Positions 20,906 to 31,478 of a stretch of DNA of 64,000 nucleotides are shown piece after piece (position 1 is the stretch's first letter; the number at the start of each line of letters is the position of its first letter). This DNA comes from Macrothele yani (taxonomy: Eukaryota; Arthropoda; Arachnida; Araneae; Macrothelidae), in the NCBI GenBank assembly GCA_039090855.1, contig CM077005.1:77744607-77808606 (forward strand), in the 5' to 3' direction. The translations under genes and the position numbers were made by a program. The notes beneath the pieces are model-generated. The model saw only the letters and a program-made list of their open reading frames with translations. It did no database searches and was not told the DNA's origin.

Positions 20906-22721
20906 CCAATGAATCCCAGGAGTTTTTAAGGAGTGTAAATAGTATTTTCCAGGAGTCAATTATGACATATGGGAATAAGAGAAAGCCAAACTTTGTTAAA
21001 TGGATTTTTTTATACCTAGCTAACTGAAGTTACTATTGGCATAGCTATAGGCGATTTAAATATTTTGTTTCTTTCTTTGAAATTCCAATGACATACTGGA
21101 ATCTGGGAATAACTCTGAATAAATTATTTTATACCCAAAAGTTAACTAAAATTATTACCAGTGCAACTATATGTAGTTTTATATAAGTAGGGTAACTATT
21201 TTTATCCTTGAAATACATGACATTTGACAACATTGGAATTAGGATATCATGACCAATTCAATACAATGCAAATTCAGTGCATTACTGGTCTCCCTGAGGG
21301 TGGAGCACAATTTCAATGTCCTGCCCTCACTCCTTGACCCAGTAACAAGCCAATACCACGTAGTTCCAGTTAGAGGGGCACTTAGTGTTTCGTTAGCTGC
21401 AAATGCGGGCGTTATTTCCGTGATTGTGATGTCATCCATCTGTTCGCGTATTAATTTTGGTTGCGAGGGAGAAATAGTTCCGGGTGCTCTCTAAATCCAG
21501 TTTTGTGTGAAAATTCCCATGATGCAAAAATATGCATATACGTTTCTAATACTGTATATGCCCATAGCAATTGGATATACTTGAAAAATTTAATTAACTA
21601 CATTAGTAACATCATTAATTACTTAAATCTTTCAAGTAAAATCAACTTGATGGCAACTTGAGACTGACTGCTGTTTAACCACACAACACACACAAAGCAA
21701 AAGCAGCACCAATCCCCCACTGCAATGCTCACTTGAAAGGTGAAACGGGCAATGAAAACAATCTCAGGAATTGTCATCTCCTGTTTTTCCTCAGATGACT
21801 TCCCCAGTGCATTACTTTTCTATCCCTCTCCACAATCGTCACCCCAGAAATCCACTTGTGCTCGAGTCCCACCCATCGTCTTTTTTGCCTACTTGTAGGT
21901 CGTCTGTTTTCAGCTCTGCTGACATGATACTCCCAAGGCATAGGGCCCTTTCAAGTGGGTAGTGGAGAGTCTCCTACAGAACTATCTTGTTGAAAGTTTG
22001 ATGAATTCCCTTCCCACTGCTGTTCTATCAACATTCTTCCAATAACACACAAGTATTTCCTCTACGCTGTTGCAATTTCGTCCTTTACACCACCATTTCT
22101 ATTTCTCTATTGCAGTGTGCAGCATATCTTCTGTGCCTCATTAAATATGAAATTTCATTCAGTTTTGTTACTTTGCTTGTTAAAGGTGATCATCTTAGCT
22201 TTTTTTTTTTTTTTCCATAGTTAAATCCAAGGAATTCATTAAATTTTGTTCTTTAAAAACTATCAGTTGGCTTTGAATTAATATTTATATCAAACAAAAG
22301 TTCCTATTTTGTTCATTAAATCCAAGGTCTCATTACAAACAGGTTCTACTGTATGTTTGATGCTTCTCCCTCACATCATAGAGAATTAATAGAAATCCTT
22401 TTACAGTGAGCTCGTCTTTCAAGCATGGTTTTTGGCGGACCCGAAACCTGTGATTTCGTGCCCCCGCATTTCTGCAGAAGGGGGACGGAGGGACACTAGT
22501 CAACATGACATTGATGACAAACTACTGTCATAACATCTAAATCAGCGAAGTTGCTTGATAAGCCTTACAGGTGTACTTCAGTTAGGAGAATAGCCGACTT
22601 CAGAGTGGAATGACGTGGGTTGGAATCCTACCACCAGCAGAAAAGGTTTTTTGCTACATAGGGAAAATTGTTCTGTATGCAAACAAACTCAGATCTTGAC
22701 TGAATGATCATATTGCAGAGA
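20906..22721. other. Intron sequence, no recognised gene
   Basis: A block at 21240-21500 is less AT-rich and is open on both strands for 66-81 codons, but I recognise no domain and no splice sites; it may be a fragment of an unknown repeat. Bases 21680-22000 and 22430-22640 are likewise unassigned. The rest is AT-rich filler. Confidence 0.3.
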
Positions 22722-22940
22722 TGGCCATTCCAGTTATTGAGTGGTTTGAGGTGCTGGCTTCTGATCATTCGATCTGAGCTGGGTCCGGCCAGAGCCCAGG
22801 ATAAGGCATGGGTGGTGTTTGTCTAATGACACAAAATTTTTCCCTTCCCTAGAACCAGTGTCCCAAAATAAGAGGCAGGTGACTGCTTATTACCCTACAA
22901 GTTGCTCATGGTGACCATTAAACCTAGAAACAAACAAAGA
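22722..22940 (+). repeat. SINE-B copy 2
   Basis: Plus-strand copy with a degenerate tRNA-like head (GAGTGGTTTGAGGTGCTGGC), the shared body CATGGGTGGTGTTTGTCTAA, CCCTTCCCTAGAACCAGTG and GGTGACTGCTTATTACCC, and a tail AAACAAACAAAGAAAAAA. The B-box region is damaged compared with the 53034-53276 copy. Confidence 0.7.
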
Positions 22941-23974
22941 AAAAATACTGCAGAGACAAGACGATGCAGTTGGACACTCAGTGAGGGCGTCTCACGAAAC
23001 AAAAGGAACACCCAGTGAAAGAGCCTCACTCTATTGAGAAGGGAACACGAACTCCTTTGTCTTGACGATCTAGTCAAAATGAAGTTATACATAGGAGGTG
23101 GCTACTCCATCAGGTTAAGGTCACACTGCTCCGAGGAAAAAAAGGAAAATTAAACAATCGTGATGATGACGAGTGACACGTGCTTTACAGTAGTAGAAGG
23201 CATTTCTACTAAACTACACCAATGAGCCATTACATTACGACCATCTGAAGCTTAGAGAAATGAGCGCGCCTGCAGACTGAATGGTGCTGCAGGTGAAGTT
23301 CACAGAGCAGTATATATCCAACCCGAGGACCGCCTTTCGGTTAGTACAGTGTTTAGAGTCAGAATGGGAAAAGCTGCCGATTTATTGGAGTTTGATAAAG
23401 GACAAATTGTGATGGCACTGCGCCTTGGAACTATGATTTCAGAAATGGTGTGACTTGTGAGTTGTTCATGTGCTGTTGTAGCGAGTACGTATCAAAAGTA
23501 GTGCACAGATGGCCAAACAATGAACTGTCGTCCAGACGTGTGTCGTCCGCAGCTCGTTGATGCCAGAGGGGAGCGGAGACTGTCGCGCATTGACCACAGG
23601 ACCACAGTGCAACAAATCACCTGCAGCTGCAACAGTGGTGATCAGGGTAATGTGTCGCAGCACGCAGTTCATCGCAGCCTTCTGCGCATGGGACTGCATA
23701 GCTGAAGACCCAGCCGGATCCCATGCTCACTGCATGTCATCGCCAACTCATGCAACGTTCTTTCATAAATTGCTCAAATTAAGTAATTTTAATATGAATT
23801 GATAAAAGTAATTTATATAAATTTGAAAAAAAAATAGAGTAACTAATAAAAACAACAAATCAGATTTCACAGGACTTTTGAAAATTTTGAGGGCATTTTT
23901 CCTGGATAGCGTTTTCTTTATACATTTACCACTAAAGTACTTTTTTCTTTAGAACTACGTCACTGCTTGAGAAA
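22926..23974. repeat. Dispersed repeat block, copy 2, interrupted by a Tc1 fragment
   Basis: Homologous to 20095-20905 at both ends (see that entry). The middle, 23214-23765, is replaced by a 5'-truncated Tc1-type insertion, so the two blocks share a parent and then received different insertions. Confidence 0.6.
23214..23765 (+). pseudogene. Tc1-like element C, N-terminal transposase fragment
   Basis: After a left end reading CACCAATGAGCCATTACATT, an ATG at 23363 opens MGKAADLLEFDKGQIVMALR. This is the first helix-turn-helix of a Tc1-like transposase. After a stop and frameshift at about 23452, the second HTH continues as VDARGERRLSRIDHRTTVQQ and VHRSLLRMGLHS. The DDE core is absent: sequence changes to unrelated repeat at about 23765. 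No right TIR is present. It is a third Tc1 lineage, distinct from elements A and B. Confidence 0.8.
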
Positions 23975-24152
23975 TGAGGATTCACATGTGACTAATCCTT
24001 CCAAAAATCCTCTGCAAGTTCAAATAAAGGAAACACATCCCTGAACTGTGCAAGATGATCACATTCTTGGGAAAAACTGAATCTCTATGAATCACATTAA
24101 TCAAGATTATTAGCATTACTTTAGTCTGCAAGCCCATTTACTAACATCATAT
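23975..24152 (-). pseudogene. hAT transposase A, C-proximal piece (third part)
   Basis: Minus-strand sequence just left of the palindrome reads CDHLAQFRDVFPLFELAEDFW with neighbouring stops. The FPLFELA phrase fits the region before the hAT dimerisation domain. It is placed with the transposase at 24867-25411 and 31479-32212 because the 14 bp duplication TACTAACATCATAT flanks the intervening palindrome. Heavily decayed; no ERxFS motif is visible. Confidence 0.45.
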
Positions 24153-24258
24153 AAGTCATAAAAGCTGTCTATGTACGATTAAAAAATTATCCCTGCTGAT
24201 ACTATAGACTAGTTTAAAAAACTTTATTCACAAGTAAAAGCAAGTTAAAAGCCAGATC

Positions 24259-24286
24259 TTTCAGGATCCCTAGATCCCATCTTCAG
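24259..24286 (-). ncRNA. Hammerhead-ribozyme-like core, left palindrome arm
   Basis: On the minus strand: CTGAAGA, then a stem GGGATC/GATCC(T) closed by TAGG, then GAAA. CTGANGA and GAAA are the two conserved strands of the hammerhead core and the hairpin is stem II. The last stem II position is mismatched. Stems I and III were not resolved, so activity is unproven. Confidence 0.55.
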
Positions 24287-24683
24287 GCTTAAGGCCATAA
24301 AGAACAACAAGTGGTCCACTTATATACAATCAGGTTTGACCCATGATGCAACGCAGTAGGCGTTGACATCGGTCAACATAGCAAATCAAAAACGATCAAA
24401 AGTTCGAAGATATGAAAGGTTATACAATATTGTCCGTAGTGGTGCCGGGCATATCGATGGGGATTAGTTTTTTCCAAATGTGAGGAATGATGTGAGGAAA
24501 AACTAATCCCCATCGATATGCCCGGCACCACTACAGGCAATATTGTATAACCTTTCATATCTTCGAACTTTTGATCGTTTTTGATTTGTTATGTTGACCG
24601 ATGTCAGCGCCTACTGCGTTGCATCATGGGTCAAACCTGATTGTATATAAGTGGACCACTTGTTGTTCTTTATGGCCTTAAGC

Positions 24684-24711
24684 CTGAAAATGGGATCTAG
24701 GGATCCCGAAA
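24684..24711 (+). ncRNA. Hammerhead-ribozyme-like core, right palindrome arm (mutated)
   Basis: Plus strand: CTGAAAA, stem GGGATC/GATCCC with loop TAGG, then GAAA. Stem II is perfect here, but the conserved G of CTGANGA is A, so this copy is probably inactive, the mirror image of the other arm. Confidence 0.5.
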
Positions 24712-24866
24712 GATCTCGCTTTTAACTTGCTTTTACTTGTGAATAAAGTTTTTTAAACTAGTCTATAGTATCAGCAGTGATAATTTTTTAATCGTACGTA
24801 GACAGCTTTTATGACTTACATGTTCCTTTCATGCGAAACACAGTTTTTACCGTACTAACATCATAT

Positions 24867-25411
24867 GTTTTTGAAAGTTTGAACTGGAACTTTTGCAAAT
24901 TCACTTTCCATTACTTTCAAAAGCTCCCCAACGTGAAGAATTCTTTAGTCAAAAGAATGAAGTTTCCCATCTAAAATACAATTGAATGGGATAAGAAATA
25001 ATATTGAAGAAGGTGTGGAGGACAATGTCAGATATGTTAGGTGGTCACAATGACATTGCTAAAAAGGCAGTAGCAATACACATTGCTGCAATACAAAACT
25101 GTGAGGTGCATCAGATGTCTATTCATGTGTTTCAGGAGAAGAAAAAAAAAGCTGTGACTGCTCTTTCAACCAAAAATTTAGATATTGTCAGAATAGACAA
25201 AAAAAAAATCACAGCAATGCTTCTTCTTTAAAAAAAAACACTTACTAAGGGCTCCCACTGGTCAATAACTCTTTCAACACACTTTCCAACAAAAAGCCAA
25301 TGTGTACTAACATGCTTAAAAGCACCTGTTTAATGTCAGTCTCATGAAACTGCTGTAAAACTTTAAGCCAATCTTTCCTTTTTGAACTCTTTTGCAAATA
25401 ATAATAAAATA
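24867..25411 (-). pseudogene. hAT transposase A, middle piece (second part)
   Basis: Minus strand from 25411 downward: IFYYYLQKSSKRKDWLKVLQ then QFHETDIKQVL, then after a one-base shift KHVSTHWLFVGKCVERVIDQ and WEPL. This matches the conserved hAT block in which a WL-x-x-x-QF helix precedes a T-R/H-W-L motif and an ERVI-x-QW helix. A later part reads FNCILDGKLHSFD. The first codons join exactly to the end of the piece at 31479-32212 once the Helitron is removed. Multiple stops follow towards 24867. Confidence 0.75.
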
Positions 25412-25868
25412 TCAGGAACACCGAACATTGCTCGGTTAAAGGGGAAATGAGGGCACAAAAAATTTTTTATTTTGATATGTTATTTCCAAGTATTGTAATG
25501 CTACGTCTAAACATCAAGATTAATAATGATAGACGAATTAGAGACAAGTTAATTTAGAATAAACATCAAAACAAAGATGAATGATAATTTTTTATTTGTG
25601 TTAGAGTAAAAAAAATTTTTAAATTGTTTTTATTTCCGAACATGAAACACCAAACAATAAATGTTAACATGGGGTTCTTCATCGAATTATATTTTGTAGA
25701 TATTTGGCTGAGGTGTTTAAGTCCTCCATGTTGTTGGGTTACTTTTACAGTTTTCTTCATAGTCTAGTTCCATAGGCATTACGTTCAGATGAACTTCCAT
25801 GTTGTGAAACACTTCTTTCCATACAATGTTACAGGTGTGACATGGATTCTCTGGTGGTAGCAACACTT

Positions 25869-26993
25869 TCAAACTGTTTCACCTTTTGACTCGGAAAAAG
25901 CCAATGTACAGCATTCCATGCATGAAGAGGATATCCGGAGATCGGCGCCAATGAACTCAAAGGTTTGACCTTGGGCTTTGTGCACGGTTATAGCGAACAC
26001 TGGTTTTACCGGAAACTGATGTCGTTGCATTGTACATCCAAGTTGACCTTTGTTTGAGTCAAGCGTAATTCGCGGACAGCAGCATGATGATTGTGTTGTT
26101 TTTTTCAGCTTTAGCTCATGCGGTGGCAAATCAGCAATGTCGATGGAGTTGAGGAATTCCAGCGTGAATTGTAGCACTCCTTCTGGATGGTCCTTGACAG
26201 AATCATAGCTATGATATACTCTGTACTCTCCAAGCAGCTGCTCAATGATCTCGGTGATGTTAGTGACATGTTTGTTCAATGGCGCGAGAATTGCTCTATC
26301 CTTCATTCCTTCATAGTTTTCATTTACGAGACAATTTCCGAAGACCTCATCAATGAAATTGTCATTAGAAAGGATGTCTTCCGGTATTTCAATTTCATCC
26401 ATGGCATTCATAGGCAGTTGTCCATTACCAAGCTTCAAAAGATAATTTACGAATTCTTTTTCTTGTGGGTCGACGTGCATATTCTTCTTCAGCAAAAAGA
26501 AATTGAATTGTCACCAGTGGTTGCTTCTTTTGATCCATAAGACTAGTAATTCAGTTCTGTTGGTTCAGGGCTGCACAGGAAGACACTGACGGAAATGTCC
26601 TCCCAGGACCACAACCTTTCCTCCAAACGGCAAATTCGGATTTGCTATGGCACGCAACAGCTGATCCATGTTATGTAGTCCATATTTTGGTAGCATAGGC
26701 ACTTCATCCATTAGAAAAACTTCAACTTGGACAAGTTTTGCGGCTTTGGTTGATCCAGGTTTTATGTTTGAAATTGATTCTGGTGTCATCAGCACCTTGA
26801 GTCCAAAGGTTTTGTGTGAAGTTTGTCCACCTGGGAGCAGAATCGAAGCAATACCGGTGAAGGACATGCACCTGACGTTGTAATTTAGGCCACGAAGGAT
26901 GTGATAAAGGGTCTTGTAGACGAAGGTCTTGCAGGTGCCACCAGGTCCATCAGTGAAGAAACATCTGTCCAGGGTTCGCGTCATCAAGTGCAC
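25869..26993 (-). pseudogene. Helitron RepHel, helicase part
   Basis: The Pif1-type SF1 helicase half of the Helitron protein would unwind DNA during rolling-circle transposition. Visible motifs on the minus strand: FFTDGPGGTCKTFVY (Walker A; the last Gly of GxGGTGKT is Cys here), MSFTGIASILLPGGQTSHK, VEVFLMDEVPML (Walker B), KVVVLGGHFRQCLPV (the usual Asp of GGDFRQ is His), then after a break the C-terminal FPVKPVFAITVHKAQGQTFE motif VI-like block. A break at 26496-26564 separates the two open parts. The two changed motif residues plus frame breaks imply loss of function. Confidence 0.9.
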
Positions 26994-26999
26994 GTACTA

Positions 27000-28610
27000 T
27001 GGTGTCAACAATTTCGATTTGCCTTCCTTTATGAAGCCCTACATGCGTTCGCTTAGAGCAGCTGACTCATCGGTGTTTAGAACGTCTTGGTTGAGCTCAT
27101 TCTCGTAGTTGTCAATGTTGTCCAGGGCAAATCGTTGCACCCAATAGCAGAAATTTCTACCTTCTGTTGTTTCGGTGTTCAACTTGTATGCGATGATTGG
27201 ATAAGCGCGTTTAATCACTTCTTCGACTGAGCCGCCAGTTCGTCCTGCTTCTCGGATAGTCATGGGCCAAGTCTTCTTTGAACATTTCCAATAGGCGCTT
27301 CGGGTTCTCAGGTGATCCAAGAATCAGAATCTGTGTGAACAGCGTTCTCATTGCTCTGGGCATCTTCGAGATGGCAGATTCTCGTAAGCCTTCTATCCAT
27401 TGTTGATCGTCATAGGCAAGTCCTCGAGCCAGGCAAGCTTGCTTGTATGTCGTATATCGGAGGCCGTCAACTATTAGATCTTCGAAGCTTGTTGCATTCT
27501 TGACTTGGTACAGCAGTAGTGCTGGGTGACGAAATTGACATTAGGGATTCGGCCAATGACCCGTAGACGGCGAGTTCTCTGCACCCATTCACTTGATTTT
27601 CCGACCTATTTGAAGTGTTCAGGCATCTGCAAATAGTAGTGGTAAATAACCTTTTGCGGGTTTCCGCTAAAGCGACAGTTTTCTTCTTGTTTTAGCGATC
27701 GGTTGTGCTGGAAGTAGGCTTCTAACGTTCAGCCTTTCTGTCCAATGTCTGCCAAATCTTCTTGACCATGATCGATCTTCCCGATTCGGTATTGACCAGG
27801 CAGATGGATGTCCAAACGTTGAATGACGTGGCTCTTCTTCTGGATCTCGTTACCGAATAATTTCCAGCATGCTTCCGGTGGAGTGATGCATCGGCTTTCA
27901 ATGTAGGTGTCCGCTTCATTGTAAATTAGTCTTCTTTGGTTTTCCACGATCTTGATGGATGCGCAAGCATGGCCCTTATTAGATGTACTTGTAGAGATAT
28001 TTTAGGGCACGAATGCTTCCAACGTACTCGACGTTGATATGACACTTGTACCTCTTCAGCAGATAAACATTGTAAGGATCCACGTGACGGTTATCTCTTG
28101 TTACTCATTGACCATTTATGTGATTGTGCTGGTCCAACTTAGAGATGTAGCGACATCAGTACTTTGATTTTTCATCATCCGCTAGAGATGTAACTTCTTG
28201 GAAAGGTTTCGGGAAGTCGAAGCAGCACTTAACGCGTCCGCTCTTGTTGACCATACAGCTCGCATCTCGATTCAGCTCTCCTTACGGATTATGAATCATC
28301 CACTTCAGCACCAGTTCTCGCAACTCTGGATCATCATTGTCGATCATTTCAGCTGATACCAGGTCATCAAGTTCTTCTGGGCTATGGATCTTGTCTTCTG
28401 GACTCTTGATCAGAAGCAGGTGCATATGTGGAAGGCCATGCTTTTGGAATTTGATAGTGTAGAGTGTAGGCGTATGCGACGACGTTTCTGAAAATGTGAT
28501 TCTTGTCCAATTCTTTGATGATTGCATCAAATTTAAGCTTGGCAATTCCAGAGACGACGTCAGGCCTGCAAGGAGTCAGCTGACGTAAGGTAGTTCCATC
28601 TTCGAAGGCA
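27000..28610 (-). pseudogene. Helitron RepHel, HUH/Y2 Rep part and linker
   Basis: Minus strand, decayed. The HUH motif appears as FQKHGLPHMHLLLI near 28430. The two-tyrosine catalytic motif appears as EYVGSIRALKYLYKYI near 28030-27985, immediately followed by two stop codons. The linker continues as ENQRRLIYNEADTYIESRCI and then PPEACWKLFGNEIQKKSHVI near 27940-27800, and NFCYWVQRFALDNIDNYENE near 27150. The Rep would nick and join DNA strands at the element ends. At least five frame breaks are present. Confidence 0.85.
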
Positions 28611-28615
28611 ATATG

Positions 28616-29710
28616 CTACGCTTCTTTAATCACTGACCAATCGGGATTGCATGTCATGGTGATGAAGAAATCTGGAGATCCAAGGCGCCGAACAATAGCC
28701 ATCACGTCTTCAAAGTGTTTGGCGTAGTATCGCGTTGAACCAGGGAACAATGTTGCTAGTGAACCAGGGAACTTCTCAGCAACAACAGAATCCTTCTTTT
28801 CCGCGAGCTCGTTGATAAAGCGGGTAACTCCGATGTATTGATCGGCGAGAATCTTCATTTGGTTAGCCTTGATCCATTGGATGCGGTCGCGTTCCACTTG
28901 AATGTAAGTATCGATGAGATACTGCTGGAAAAGTTGACCACCAAAATGCAAGGCGTTGAAGTTGATTTGACAGAAATCGGGATCCATTATAGCTGTTTCT
29001 GGAGGAATGTGCTTGGCAAGTCTGGGTCGAAAAGCGATTCGGTATTGTGCCAATTCAAGTTGTGTGAGATGCCAACGGCTCGCATAAGGTGTTCGTAGTT
29101 TCAGATTAACGGAGTAGCCAAACGTTCCTTTTGGGTAGAACAGCGGGTAGGTGAAGGATTCAACGTGTTTGTTGGTATTTCTCAAAGTGACGATCTTTTT
29201 GCCTCGTTGATGCACTACAATTTCATTATCTGGAAAGCTTTGATCGGCGTTAAGTGTGAGGATGACACATACTTCATTGGAAAAAGGAACGTTGAATTTT
29301 CTGTAGTCAGCACCTTCTAAGCATTGTAAACAGGAGCCCAACATGCGAAGGCGCCATTCCTTCTGAAGCTGCATGCTGGTTCCCTTTCTCCACTTCTCGC
29401 ACATCATGAAGGACTGCGCAAAATCGTTCTGTGATTGAATAATTTTTTCCAGCAATTCCATTAGAGCTTGGCTGATTCCATGGTTGAGAGGATGTTCCAG
29501 TCGCTTGGCAACACTATCATCGGAGTTCAGGAAGTAAATTTGGCCATATTGAGGTCGTTCGAATTCACCTTTGCTGTTCTGCGTCGGATGAGGTGCCATA
29601 TTCATTTTATGGTAAACTTGTCCGCCAGCGATGAAGCTATAGATACCATGGCTGTTGATGGTTCGATCGTCGTCCATGTTGAATGAAGCTAGAGCGAAGC
29701 ATGCATTCAA
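28616..29710 (-). pseudogene. Helitron RepHel, Helitron-like N-terminal domain
   Basis: A 364-codon intact stretch on the minus strand: it opens MNACFALASFNMDDD, contains YSFIAGGQVYHKMNMAPHP, GQIYFLNSDDSVAKRL, the conserved LNADQSFPDNEIVVHQRGKK and YPLFYPKGTFGY blocks, then LQFNALHFGGQ-type and RLGSPDFFITMTCNPDW at the end. These are the signature of the Helitron-like N-terminal domain before the HUH nuclease. It is the longest intact part of the element. It ends with a break just before the HUH segment. Confidence 0.92.
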
Positions 29711-30342
29711 ATTTCAGATCCTTTTATGGAATTCTTTGGTGAGCAGATGACGTCGTAAAAAAAGGCTTGCCAATTCATTCGGAAATTGCGGTGGTTCCAG
29801 CTGAATTCGGCCATGCAAGCAGCAGTCTCCAAAGGAGTCGCGGTTAGTTTGGTTGGATACATGTTCTTCGGGAAATGGACAGCTCCGCAGTGAATGCATG
29901 CGACGTTGAAAGGTCCCAAGCTTTGGTAGGTCACATCGGCGTTAACAGCGCACTTGTACGTCCCCAATTGATTCTATTTCAAGGCTCTTCGGCATCTAGC
30001 ATCACGACTTCGTTGTTCTTCTGACCGCTGGTTACGTCCTTCATTGGTTTCGTTGGCTAGTCGTTTAGTTGCACGTTGTTGCAAGTGTTCCAGTCGCTGA
30101 ACATGTTCATCCGCGGTTCCGGTTGCAATTCGCTGTGATGAACGACTTTGTAGTTCTTTCAAGTGCTGGTTACGTTCTTTGGACGATTCAGCTGCAATTC
30201 GCTGTCTATTTATTCGCCACATTTGATCAAGGTTTTCTTCCGATATAGATTCATTGAGGGTTATCATGAGGTTAGACGTTATTTCCATGCTCCTCGCCTT
30301 AGCTGCTCGGAATGGTTTTTTTGTAGGCTGATCTTCTTCCAA
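29711..30342 (-). pseudogene. Helitron N-terminal repeat and zinc-binding region
   Basis: From 30342 down, a 122-codon frame encodes a highly charged Arg/Gln/Glu-rich segment with a repeated unit (NQHLKELQSRSSQRIA, VQRLEHLQQRATKRLA) of the kind found at the N-terminus of many animal Helitron proteins. It then shifts to a segment with CIHCGAVHFPKN, a Cys/His pattern that may bind zinc. Frame changes at about 29970 and 29705 separate it from the following domain. Confidence 0.8.
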
Positions 30343-30779
30343 TGGAAGGTCATATGTTTCGAGACTGGAATGTGATCGGAAACCATCAGCTATTGAATGT
30401 CCAAGTTGTTAAATATTTACTTCTTCCACTTGTTCCAACAATGCCGTATTCTTCTTATTAAAGTTGAAACGTTGACGTTTTGTAGGGGGTCGACCAACCA
30501 TATTTTTTTTATATTGTTTTACCATCCACGTGACATTCTGTTAATAGTAATTAATAAAAATGAACTAATCATATTTTAGCACAGCGGATAAGCTTGTCAT
30601 CAAGTGACTTCAAAAACGTAAAAAAAAATAAAAAATGCTGTATTAACAGTTTACTTTTTGAAGGGAAAAACACACGAAATCTGTGTTCCACTGTTTATAT
30701 TGTACTACGCATCAACTCCAAGCAGCTGGCACAACTCACTTTTTGTTCTAGAAGAAAATAGAAGTAATGCGTAATACGC

Positions 30780-31265
30780 ACACAACGTGTGACGTAATGC
30801 GGCAGATGGTCGCGAGTGTGAGACGTCATAAAACTTTAATAGGATCCACACACAACGTGTGACGTAGTGAGGCAGATGGCATGACCGTTTGCCAACATCT
30901 GAATCGCAAGAGTGTGATGACATAATATTTCTAAGCATGGGGAACATTAATAGGACGTAATGAGGCAGATGGTCGCGAGAGTGTGATGTCATAAAACTTT
31001 AATAGGATCCACACACAACGTGTGACGTAGTGAGGCAGATGGCATGACCGTTTGCCAACATCTGAATCGCAAGAGTGTGACGACATAATATTTCTAAGCA
31101 TGGGGAACATTAATAGGACGTAATGAGGCAGATGGTCGCGAGAGTGTGACGTCATAAAACTTTAATAGGACCCACACACAACGTATGATGTAATGAGGCA
31201 GATGGCGTGACCACACCCCAACATCTCAATCATGAGAGTGTGACGTCATAAGATTTGTAAGCATG
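30780..31265. repeat. 163 bp tandem repeat, about three copies, near the Helitron 5' end
   Basis: AGGATCCACACACAACG starts at 30841 and 31004 and AGGACCCACACACAACG at 31167, exactly 163 bp apart. Within each unit the phrase ACGTAATGAGGCAGATGG is itself doubled, once with GTCGCGAGAGTGTGA and once with CATGACCGTTTGCC, so the array alternates two half-units. It is non-coding; the 74-95 codon frames in it are an artefact of the repeat. Confidence 0.9.
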
Positions 31266-31478
31266 GGGAACATTAATAGGATGACGCCATGACACTAAAA
31301 ACGTCGTAACTCGGGGTGGTTATTTAACCCACTAAACGAATTTTTCCAAAGTCGAGATCAAGCTAAATGGATTTCTAGTACCAGAAAACGGTAGGTTAAC
31401 CACTTACATCAAAATCTGTAGAGCAGTTTCCAAAATAAAATTTACATATACAGGAATTGCTCCTTTAATAGTATGGGA

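Larger units (their letters stand above)
24153..24852. mobile_element. 700 bp palindromic insertion with hammerhead-like cores and a 14 bp target duplication
   Basis: Arms 24148-24472 and 24494-24822 are near-perfect reverse complements of about 325 bp around a short spacer (CAAATGTGAGGAATGATGTG). The 14-mer TACTAACATCATAT occurs at 24139-24152 and again at 24853-24866, so the block was inserted with a long, retroelement-style duplication. Each arm has a hammerhead-like core. There is no coding sequence. Penelope-like elements are known to carry hammerhead motifs in their terminal repeats and to produce variable-length duplications, so I infer that this is a head-to-head pair of Penelope-type terminal repeats or a related non-autonomous element. 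Confidence 0.85.
25412..31478 (-). mobile_element. Helitron, 6067 bp, both termini identified
   Basis: On the minus strand the element begins TCCCATACTATTAAAGGAGC at 31478 and ends with hairpin ACCGAGCAATGTTCGGT (25436-25420), then GTTC and CTGA at 25412. TC start, a 3' hairpin shortly before the end, a CTRR terminus and insertion between A and T with no duplication are all Helitron hallmarks. The host A is at 31479 and T at 25411. Joining the flanks gives an uninterrupted hAT reading frame. The interior encodes a broken RepHel protein and, near the 5' end, a 163 bp tandem repeat. Confidence 0.95.

Noticed and set aside
30700..31265. CRISPR-like regular repeat spacing
   Set aside because: The repeat is a 163 bp head-to-tail tandem array without unique spacers, within a Helitron in a eukaryotic genome.
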